Below, piece after piece: positions 15,844-21,253 of a DNA stretch of 21,253 nt; position 1 is the first letter of the stretch; each line of letters begins with the position of its first letter. Origin of the DNA: Bacteroidota bacterium (GTDB lineage: Bacteria > Bacteroidota > Ignavibacteria > Kapaibacteriales > UBA2268); contig DAHXMP010000286.1 in assembly GCA_027371665.1 (NCBI GenBank), positions 1 through 21,253 of the forward strand, read 5' to 3'. The notes beneath the pieces are model-generated. The model ran no database searches. It was given only the letters and a program-made list of their open reading frames with translations, and was not told the DNA's origin. The position numbers and the translations under genes were made by a program.

Positions 15844-17082
15844 ATGGAAACAATGAACGGAAATACGCCATCGGAACTGCTGTCAATGCTGGTTGACGGC
15901 GAACTGGATTCCACGCAGGAAACTTCCCTATATACTTATCTTGCCGGCAGCGAGGAGCTTAGGGCTGAAATGAGAGAACTTCTTGCAATTAAGGAATCAG
16001 TAAGGAACGATACGGAAGCTTTTACGATACCGCAGGGTATGAAGAAGAGAGTTTTTGCTGCTGTGGGGCTTACCCCGGCAAGTTCCCCTGATGTGCCGGT
16101 TACCCAGGCAATAATAAGGAACAGTATGCTGAAATCAACCTGGAACAAGGTATGGTCGCCCCTGCTATCGGCTGCGGTAGCCACAGCATTGACTGCTTTG
16201 TTTTTCATGCTCTTCTTTAATAACGGAAATGTAACAACGGATAGGGCTGGAAATACAAAAAATACTGTCCCTGTCGTCAGCTCACAGGAAAATGACAGAA
16301 CAAATAATGAACAGGCAATTACCGGGACTGATAATAAACAAAGAACCGGCAGAAAGCATAGCGGTCAATTATCGGTGAATAATGCATCAATTGCTGATGA
16401 ATCAAATTCAGGCATTTCAAAAAATGATGTAAAAATACCGGACAACAGGGAAACACAGGGCAATAACCTTGAATATGCCTCTCTCGTACCGGACAAGAAC
16501 AGCGATAATTTTAGTTCGATGAATTACGGTGAAACAGGCAAGCTCCCGGCGGTTTTTTCTCCGGGCAAAAATAAAATGCTCGAACAAATACAATCAAACG
16601 GTCTGGGAATTACTTTGTTGGTGAGAGGAATTTCGGCATCATCGAACCCGTCAGCAGAAATAAATTCACAGGCAAATCCCGTATTTAACAATATGGGGAT
16701 AGGAGGTTACGTAAATATATTTGATAATGTTGATGTTGGTCTTGAGATAGGACAGGAGCCTTATCCTCAGTCTTATTACCAAAATAGTATAGCAAAAGTT
16801 GAACAAAATTATACTACTTTCTGGGCGGGATTTTCTATAAAAGCTATGACAGGGAAACATATTGAATTTCTTGCCGGAGCAATGCCTTACGGGCAAATAA
16901 TAATCGGAGGTTCAAGGCTTGGCCCAATAGGCAGATTAGCTGCAGGGCTTCAATACAGCTGGAATAACAGTTTTGGAGTTATGCTGGGACTTGAAGGGAG
17001 CATGCTGGTTTATAAATACCAGGGCAGGACGTATTCGACAGAAAAGATTGGTATGACTTATGGTTTGACTTATAGTTTTTAG
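15844..17082 (+). CDS. Anti-sigma-like membrane protein with beta-barrel-like C-terminal domain
   Basis: A 412-residue protein. Residues about 8-55 (SELLSMLVDGELDSTQETSLYTYLAGSEELR) look like an anti-sigma N-terminal domain but without the HxxxCxxC zinc motif. One membrane helix follows at about 104-125, then a Ser/Asn/Asp-rich linker (about 126-245). From about 250 to the end are amphipathic, glycine- and aromatic-rich strands (GGYVNIFDNVDVGLEIG, FWAGFSIKAM, GRLAAGLQYSW, GLEGSMLVY) ending in phenylalanine, as in small outer-membrane beta-barrels. It is likely the partner that binds and inhibits the sigma factor upstream. How a barrel-like domain works on an inner-membrane-anchored protein is unclear; comparable architectures occur in Bacteroidota as far as I recall. 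No separate start issue: ATG 15844. Confidence 0.75.
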   Translation: METMNGNTPSELLSMLVDGELDSTQETSLYTYLAGSEELRAEMRELLAIKESVRNDTEAFTIPQGMKKRVFAAVGLTPASSPDVPVTQAIIRNSMLKSTWNKVWSPLLSAAVATALTALFFMLFFNNGNVTTDRAGNTKNTVPVVSSQENDRTNNEQAITGTDNKQRTGRKHSGQLSVNNASIADESNSGISKNDVKIPDNRETQGNNLEYASLVPDKNSDNFSSMNYGETGKLPAVFSPGKNKMLEQIQSNGLGITLLVRGISASSNPSAEINSQANPVFNNMGIGGYVNIFDNVDVGLEIGQEPYPQSYYQNSIAKVEQNYTTFWAGFSIKAMTGKHIEFLAGAMPYGQIIIGGSRLGPIGRLAAGLQYSWNNSFGVMLGLEGSMLVYKYQGRTYSTEKIGMTYGLTYSF

Positions 17083-17126
17083 TTTTGAATTCAATTAAGT
17101 AAAATCGGATAATTCAAGAGAAGATA

Positions 17127-17792
17127 TTGAAACATTTTAACAACATAATAATAATTAGTGTAATAATAATAATAATCATTATTAGTGCATGTACTTCTCC
17201 GATGGATGTTAACACTCCGAGAAAGATAATACCTTTAGGTGACTATCGTGCAATACCTAATCTCAGCCAGGTGACCATAACAGAGAACGGTCAGGCAAGT
17301 TATTTCAATGCAAACAATGTATATGTTCGTATTGATACAATAAGCCAGGAGCCTGCGGTATGGATGGATATGTCATTCGAAAGTTCATCGGTAGAAGACA
17401 GCGGCAGGATAAGTGTTAAAAAGTTCAATTTATATATTGATTCGCTGCCGGTAAACGGTTACCTGCACCAGATAATCGGGAATCCGGACAGCAGTAATTT
17501 CTGGTCAAAATTTACAATCAGTCGGGCTCAGGATATAGCGTATGACACAACTTTGAATTCTGACGGCATTAATAATTTATCGGATGTTACTGTAAATATA
17601 AATAAGGCAACAAAAGAAATGTGGGTGTTTCTCAATACCATGCTGTACAGTAAAAGATTTTGGACGGAAGAAAGAGATACAATAATAACCGACCCGGCAA
17701 CGGGATTTAAAATTTCAATTCCTATAACCGAGGGAAAGTATGCACAGGATTCCCTACACTTTTACGGAAGTTTCCAATTTCAATATAAATAA
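17127..17792 (+). CDS. Putative lipoprotein in the sigma-factor operon
   Basis: A 221-residue lipoprotein of unknown function. The signal peptide is almost pure isoleucine, ending with the lipobox ISAC and lipid-attachment C22. The mature part is beta-rich with no family I recognise. The start appears to be TTG at 17127: no ATG precedes the signal sequence in frame, and the next methionine lies after the lipobox. The gene follows the anti-sigma-like gene by 44 bases and is likely co-transcribed; a role as the outer part of the envelope-stress sensing unit is a guess from position. Its signal sequence is encoded by an ATA/AAT microsatellite (17145-17179). Confidence 0.8.
   Translation: MKHFNNIIIISVIIIIIIISACTSPMDVNTPRKIIPLGDYRAIPNLSQVTITENGQASYFNANNVYVRIDTISQEPAVWMDMSFESSSVEDSGRISVKKFNLYIDSLPVNGYLHQIIGNPDSSNFWSKFTISRAQDIAYDTTLNSDGINNLSDVTVNINKATKEMWVFLNTMLYSKRFWTEERDTIITDPATGFKISIPITEGKYAQDSLHFYGSFQFQYK
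17145..17179 (+). repeat. AAT trinucleotide microsatellite in lipoprotein signal sequence
   Basis: Runs of ATA/AAT triplets (ATAATAATAATT and five TAA repeats at 17161-17176) encode the poly-isoleucine signal peptide. Gain or loss of a unit would stay in frame and change the length of the hydrophobic core. Confidence 0.75.
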
Positions 17793-17875
17793 TAAACTAT
17801 TTTGTTAAATGCAGGTTTGTTATTTGAAGGATTACCTTTTTTTGAATTTCAGTGATCTAAGCCATATTTATCAAT

Positions 17876-18319
17876 TTATTCTTTTGTCTTAATTGCATCC
17901 TTAATTTTATCACAGTAAGCATAATGTTTATAAACATCGCAGTTTCTGCAGGTTCTGCCGGTACAATAATTATTACTGTGTTTAAATGTCCAGCATGGGC
18001 TTCCGTGACTATTAAAAAAATCACATTTCGTTCTATCTTCCTTCGTGCAGTGTACAATTTCCCAGCATGGTATCAAAGAATAAATCGTTTTGATGGCAGG
18101 TATGGAAAATTTCTGCTTTGTTATTGCCTTCCTGATACAATTTAGTCTTTCGATATCGGTATCCGAGTATAACCTGTGTGAAGATTCCTTTTTAAAAGGC
18201 ATAACTAAGCCTTCGTGTTCGTACAAACGTAATGTATGAACAGAGACTCCGAGCATTTTTGCAACTGTGCTTATTGTGTAAAGCGGTGTATCTTCGTCAA
18301 ATCTTTTTTCCTGAGCCAT
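17876..18319 (-). CDS. MerR-family regulator with cysteine-rich two-CW tail
   Basis: A 147-residue regulator. Residues about 13-80 form a MerR-type winged helix (LYTISTVAKMLGVSVHTLRLYEHEGLV, then SSHRLYSDTDIERLNCI), closest in style to HspR/GlnR-like members. The C-terminus (85-136) has eight cysteines: C85W, C91, C99, C109W, C119, C124, C127, C136. The pair of CW motifs with spaced cysteines matches a 'two-CW' cysteine-rich module seen attached to various bacterial sensors; a metal or Fe-S site is plausible but not shown. ATG 18319 is used rather than a TTG four codons upstream. It lies 227 bases after the DsrE-like gene in the same direction and is the probable regulator of the sulfur cluster. 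It is convergent with the lipoprotein gene. Confidence 0.9.
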   Translation of the reverse strand: MAQEKRFDEDTPLYTISTVAKMLGVSVHTLRLYEHEGLVMPFKKESSHRLYSDTDIERLNCIRKAITKQKFSIPAIKTIYSLIPCWEIVHCTKEDRTKCDFFNSHGSPCWTFKHSNNYCTGRTCRNCDVYKHYAYCDKIKDAIKTKE

Positions 18320-18371
18320 GATTAAAAACAATAATTAATTAACATTTATTATTAAGTGCAAATTTACTTTA

Positions 18372-18405
18372 AATTATTAATTATCCTTTATAAGGTGTAC
18401 TTTAA
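18372..18405 (-). promoter_or_regulatory. Candidate MerR operator/promoter
   Basis: Reading the minus strand: TTAAAG (18405-18400), a 19-base spacer containing the dyad CCTTATAAAGG (18395-18385), then an AT-rich TTAATAAT. A dyad inside an over-long 19-base spacer is the hallmark of MerR-controlled promoters. ACTTTAA also recurs on the + strand at 18366 and 18399, 33 bases apart. The -35 match is weak. Confidence 0.35.
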
Positions 18406-18433
18406 CTTATTTTGTTTGTTGAGAAATACAAAA

Positions 18434-18531
18434 GGATTCCCGTTGCTTGCCTTTTACAAATTTTGATTATATTGATTGAATTCAACTTAAAATATCTCAT
18501 AACAATAAATAACAGGAATCCATTTGTAAAA
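18434..18531. other. Interlocked inverted repeats (H-type pseudoknot geometry)
   Basis: Stem 1: GGATTCCCGTT (18434-18444) with AACAGGAATCC (18511-18521), 10 of 11 pairs. Stem 2: TTTTACAAAT (18452-18461) with ATTTGTAAAA (18522-18531), 10 of 10 pairs. The 3' strands are directly adjacent, so the two stems would interlock and could stack. Confidence 0.5.
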
Positions 18532-18546
18532 CTATTTTCTGTATCA

Positions 18547-19029
18547 TTAGGTGAAAATAATATTAGCACCGGCAGATGCTTCATAGAACTGACCAACGGA
18601 AATAATATCATCGAGGTCGGAGCAGAAATTATCCTTTGCCAGGTGAAACATATCAACAGTTGCCTTACAGGCGTATATGTTACATCCCGCATCGTGAATC
18701 ATAGTGATAAATTCCCTGACCGGCGGGATATCGATTTTCTCCATTTCCTTCTTCATCATAGATGTCGCAATAGCCGACATGCCGGGGATACTTCCAATAA
18801 CAGTAGGCATATGCATAGCCGGATTACCGACAGTAGAAACTTTGAGATTATCCATCTTTTTTTCGATAATAGCCTCCAATCCGAAAAAAGTGAAAAATAA
18901 ATTAGCATCAATTCCAGCCATCCTCGCCCCATTTGCCATGATAAGTCCGGGATATACACCCTCGAGTGAACCTTTTGATATGATTATAGAAACTTTTTCT
19001 ATCGGGGAATAATTATTTGTGTTTTCCAT
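18547..19029 (-). CDS. DsrE/DsrF-like (DsrE2-type) sulfur-carrier protein
   Basis: A 160-residue protein of the DsrE2-like family (DrsE_2). Family members carry sulfur as a persulfide on a conserved cysteine and pass it to partners such as TusA or TusE/DsrC. An N-terminal alpha/beta start (EKVSIIISKGSLEGVYPGLIMANGARMAG) is followed by a helical insert with many methionines (NPAMHMPTVIGSIPGM), then GCNIYACKATVDMF with C116 and C121. C121 is at the usual sulfur-carrier position by analogy; C136 is a third cysteine. No lasting membrane segment is obvious. The start is ATG 19029 with AAAAAGGA upstream. It follows the TusE-like gene by 33 bases, so it is in the same operon. Confidence 0.88.
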   Translation of the reverse strand: MENTNNYSPIEKVSIIISKGSLEGVYPGLIMANGARMAGIDANLFFTFFGLEAIIEKKMDNLKVSTVGNPAMHMPTVIGSIPGMSAIATSMMKKEMEKIDIPPVREFITMIHDAGCNIYACKATVDMFHLAKDNFCSDLDDIISVGQFYEASAGANIIFT

Positions 19030-19062
19030 ATTTAAATTCCTTTTTCTAACTATTAATAATTA

Positions 19063-19380
19063 TTAAATACAACCTGTCGGCTTAGGTAAACCGGCTATTT
19101 TAGCCGCCTTTTTTGCAGGCCCCTTAGGGAAAAGAGCATATAATTCTTTGGTCTCGACACCGCTCTCTTTAGTCAGTTTTCTAATTGACGGGGCATCGCC
19201 TTTAGCTTCATACTCTTTTCTCATAAAATTGATAACAAGCCAATGCCTGTCTGTCAAATTATTAATACCTTCTTCTTTAGCCAGCTCTGTTGCTAATTCA
19301 GGATTCCAGTCTTTTCCGTTTTTCAGATGATTGTCGTCATCAAATTCAAGTTGCTTGCCTAAAATTTCTCTTGTCGCCAT
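19063..19380 (-). CDS. tusE: TusE/DsrC-family sulfur relay protein, single-cysteine type
   Basis: A 105-residue member of the DsrC/TusE/DsvC family. The end FPKGPAKKAAKIAGLPKPTGCI is the family signature. The penultimate C104 (CysA) is present, while the second redox cysteine of true DsrC, 11 residues before it, is alanine (A93). It should therefore behave like TusE (accepting a persulfide on one cysteine) rather than forming the DsrC trisulfide used in dissimilatory sulfite reduction. ATG 19380 is chosen because a GAGGAG lies just upstream; an earlier in-frame TTG at 19395 would put that site inside the gene. It is 40 bases after the DUF1641 gene and 33 before dsrE. No tusBCD or tRNA thiolase is in view. 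Confidence 0.92.
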   Translation of the reverse strand: MATREILGKQLEFDDDNHLKNGKDWNPELATELAKEEGINNLTDRHWLVINFMRKEYEAKGDAPSIRKLTKESGVETKELYALFPKGPAKKAAKIAGLPKPTGCI

Positions 19381-19420
19381 TTTTTTTCTCCTCAATTTTA
19401 TTATTTAGAAAATCTTAAGT

Positions 19421-20086
19421 TTATTTATTTTCAGCTAAATTTTTAACAAATTTTGTTACGAACAATAATCCCTGCTTCATCTCAGGCTTATTCAATTCTC
19501 TTAATAAACTGAACAAGGACATTTTATCGGCAGATTCAAGTTCAAGGTTCCTGTAGATATCAACCGCATTATTTACGGTAGCCAGCAATTCGGGTTGTGT
19601 CAAATTTCTGATTGTCTTTAAGATTAATACAATGTTATCTCCAAGATTCCTGACATCCTCGACAGTGAAAGAAGTAACTATATTATCCCCGACTTTTAAC
19701 AATTCAGCAAGAAACCCGAAATATCCTTTCTTGTCGAGTTCGTTAAGTTTTAAAAGTAAACTATTAAATATTTCCTTTGATATGACACCGGCATCATCGA
19801 GGAAATCCCTTAAACTTTCGATTTGCTCAAATGCATTTGCAAGATTATTTGTATTTCTTGCCAGTTTCTTTAAAAGATAGAGGATATCACCGGTCTGAAT
19901 ATGGTTTGATAACTCTTCGAGTTCTATCAAAGATGTCCGATACAAATCATTTGCAACGATGGTCAGGTCGTTCTTCAAGTCTTCCATCTCGAGCCTTTGC
20001 CTTCGTTGATATTCTAATTCATTAACAATGAAACCGAGTTTTTCATTGATTGAATCAATCTGGCTCTGGAGCATTTCTGTTTCCAT
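19421..20086 (-). CDS. DUF1641 protein, partner of SQR-like flavoprotein
   Basis: A 221-residue, almost entirely helical protein. An N-terminal coiled coil (METEMLQSQIDSINEKLGFIVNELEYQRRQR) is followed by hydrophobic helices and a stretch resembling the DUF1641 core (VRNLGDNIVLILKTIRNLTQPELL). DUF1641 proteins are often encoded beside SQR-like flavoproteins; their biochemical job is not established to my knowledge, and a scaffold or membrane-attachment role is an inference. The start ATG 20086 lies one base after the stop of the SQR-like gene, so translation is likely coupled. An upstream in-frame start at 20137 would overlap that gene by 50 bases and is less likely. Confidence 0.85.
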   Translation of the reverse strand: METEMLQSQIDSINEKLGFIVNELEYQRRQRLEMEDLKNDLTIVANDLYRTSLIELEELSNHIQTGDILYLLKKLARNTNNLANAFEQIESLRDFLDDAGVISKEIFNSLLLKLNELDKKGYFGFLAELLKVGDNIVTSFTVEDVRNLGDNIVLILKTIRNLTQPELLATVNNAVDIYRNLELESADKMSLFSLLRELNKPEMKQGLLFVTKFVKNLAENK

Positions 20087-20087
20087 A

Positions 20088-21253
20088 TCAATACTTCTTT
20101 CCTGCCATTGACATATTTGATGAAATGGGGAGTTCAAGTCCTTTTAATAATAGATTCCAATAAACCCATCTGAACATGACTTTCCCATAATGATTCATCT
20201 TCGTTTCCTGCAGAAGTGAAAAGGGACCAATTCCGGGTAAAGGAAACTTTCCCGGCAGAGGTTCGACATCAAAATTAAAATCAATAAGCAATCCTTTACC
20301 AAAACCGGATTCGATAAAGCAATTTGCATGGCCGTCGAATTTTGCTCTCATTGGCCTGCCTTCGACAGCATTAAGGAAATTATCATATAGTATCTCAGCC
20401 TGAAAATGTGCAACAGAACCGGCTTTGGAACTTGTCAAATCCGTAACATCGCCGATAACAAAGATATTCTCCCATTTTATTGACCGAAGTGTGTCTTTGT
20501 CCGTTGCAACATAGTTGAACTCGTTTCCCATACCGCTTCTTTCAATAACTGCGTCTCCTTTGTTGGTCGGTATTGTTACAAGCACATCATATGGTATAGC
20601 TTCTTCTTCCCATGAAACGATTGCTTTCTTTTCGTTGTCAACTCTTGCAATTCCAAAATCGGTAGTTAATTTTATGTTTTTCTTTTCGAGAATATCGCCG
20701 AGTATTCCGGATGCAATCGGTTTAGTAAATGCACCCGGCATGGGTGTAACGAAATGAATGTCAACTTTATCTCTCATTCCGAGACCTGTAAAATAAGAAT
20801 CGGCAAGAAACAAAAATTCAAGAGGTGCCACAGGGCATTTAATAGGTATTTCGACTATGTTTAAAACGAGCCGTCCACCTTCCCACGATTTAAAGAAATT
20901 TGCCAGTGAACAAGCACCCTCGACGGAATAAAAATCAAATTTGTCCTTATGCCAGTTTTCATCGAGTAAACCCTCGGTTTCTTCCGGATGTATTTGTGTA
21001 CCTAATGCTATAATAAGGTAATCATAACTGAGAATGACATTATTTTTCAAAATCACCCTGTTTGAATCAGGCTCGATTTTTTCAATTTCGGAAATAATTA
21101 CCTCGACACCTCTCGGATAGTAATCTCTTTTAGGTTTCATAACATCTTTTGAAGTGTAAATACCGAAAGGTATGAAAAGAAATCCGGGCTGATAAAAATG
21201 AGTTTCACTTTTGTCAACAATTGCTTTATCGAATCCGGTTTTGGTAAAGGATT
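20088..21253 (-). CDS. Sulfide:quinone oxidoreductase-like FAD protein (5' part missing)
   Basis: At least 387 residues; the gene runs off the right edge, so the N-terminal FAD-binding GxGxxG is not seen. The frame is open from the edge, and residues before the ATG at 21140 (TGFDKAIVDKS, HFYQPGFLFIPFG) are typical of SQR-type flavoproteins, so that ATG is internal. LSYDYLIIALG and ENIFVIGDVTDL are the family's dinucleotide-binding features. Three cysteine codons, at 20910-20912, 20835-20837 (KCPVAPLEF) and 20319-20321 (NCFIESG), are candidates for the redox and sulfur-binding cysteines of SQR. It would oxidise sulfide or a related sulfur compound and pass electrons to quinone. The quinone-binding C-terminus is short, ending SMAGKKY; the substrate is not proven. 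First gene of the sulfur operon visible here. Confidence 0.88.
   Translation of the reverse strand, partial: SFTKTGFDKAIVDKSETHFYQPGFLFIPFGIYTSKDVMKPKRDYYPRGVEVIISEIEKIEPDSNRVILKNNVILSYDYLIIALGTQIHPEETEGLLDENWHKDKFDFYSVEGACSLANFFKSWEGGRLVLNIVEIPIKCPVAPLEFLFLADSYFTGLGMRDKVDIHFVTPMPGAFTKPIASGILGDILEKKNIKLTTDFGIARVDNEKKAIVSWEEEAIPYDVLVTIPTNKGDAVIERSGMGNEFNYVATDKDTLRSIKWENIFVIGDVTDLTSSKAGSVAHFQAEILYDNFLNAVEGRPMRAKFDGHANCFIESGFGKGLLIDFNFDVEPLPGKFPLPGIGPFSLLQETKMNHYGKVMFRWVYWNLLLKGLELPISSNMSMAGKKY

Larger units (their letters stand above)
18332..18546 (-). other. Intergenic region between dsrE-like and merR genes
   Basis: 215 bases with no credible gene; + strand frames crossing it are antisense shadows. 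It holds a pseudoknot-like pair of inverted repeats (18434-18531) and a possible merR promoter/operator (18372-18405), both listed separately. Confidence 0.6.

Noticed and set aside
18412..18900. 162-codon + strand frame over the dsrE gene
   Set aside because: Antisense to a clearly recognisable DsrE-like gene and to the intergenic repeat region; no protein family resemblance.
21140..21140. ATG 21140 as the start of the SQR-like gene
   Set aside because: The frame is open to the window edge and the upstream residues (HFYQPGFLFIPFG) are conserved SQR-family sequence, so the true start is outside the window.

Overview
The window looks like chromosome from an AT-rich bacterium of the FCB group (Bacteroidota / Ignavibacteria / 'Kapabacteria'-like). 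The basis is two secreted proteins that end in type IX secretion (T9SS) sorting-type domains, many Bacteroidota-style signal peptides and lipoproteins, and weak or absent Shine-Dalgarno sites at many genes. I cannot assign a genus. Seventeen protein genes can be supported. No tRNA, rRNA, CRISPR array, integrase or transposase is visible.

Left part (1-5517): a large membrane receptor (TPR repeats, one membrane helix, two PAS domains, class III adenylate cyclase). It is followed by an intergenic region with a large stem-loop array, a WD40 protein with a T9SS tail, and a truncated secreted-protein fragment whose last codons come from an intergenic repeat. A roughly 430-base patch of several short repeat families lies before mnmG.

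Centre (5518-9843): mnmG (tRNA wobble-uridine modification), a small lipoprotein, an RmlD-like NAD-dependent reductase and a DUF2461 protein, all on the + strand. Between the lipoprotein and the reductase lie two identical 16-base parS sites that match the ParB-binding consensus. With mnmG (gidA) nearby, this suggests the segment lies near the chromosome origin.

Right-centre (9844-17792): two minus-strand genes for secreted proteins (a 1174-residue Ig-like/repeat protein and a BNR-type propeller with a T9SS tail) sit tail-to-tail with the DUF2461 gene across a terminator-like hairpin. Upstream of the 1174-residue gene is an unexplained nested inverted-repeat structure. Next, on the + strand, is an ECF sigma factor, an unusual anti-sigma-like protein with a beta-barrel-like C-terminal domain, and a lipoprotein, probably one envelope-stress operon.

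Right end (17876-21253): a minus-strand sulfur-handling cluster. In transcription order it holds an SQR-like flavoprotein (cut by the window edge), a DUF1641 protein, a TusE/DsrC-family protein with only the C-terminal cysteine, a DsrE2-type protein, then a MerR regulator with a cysteine-rich 'two-CW' tail. My reading is that the flavoprotein oxidises a sulfur species and passes persulfide sulfur to the DsrE/TusE carriers, with the MerR protein sensing a redox or sulfur signal. This cluster, the parS pair and the two unassigned structured elements are the main points of interest.
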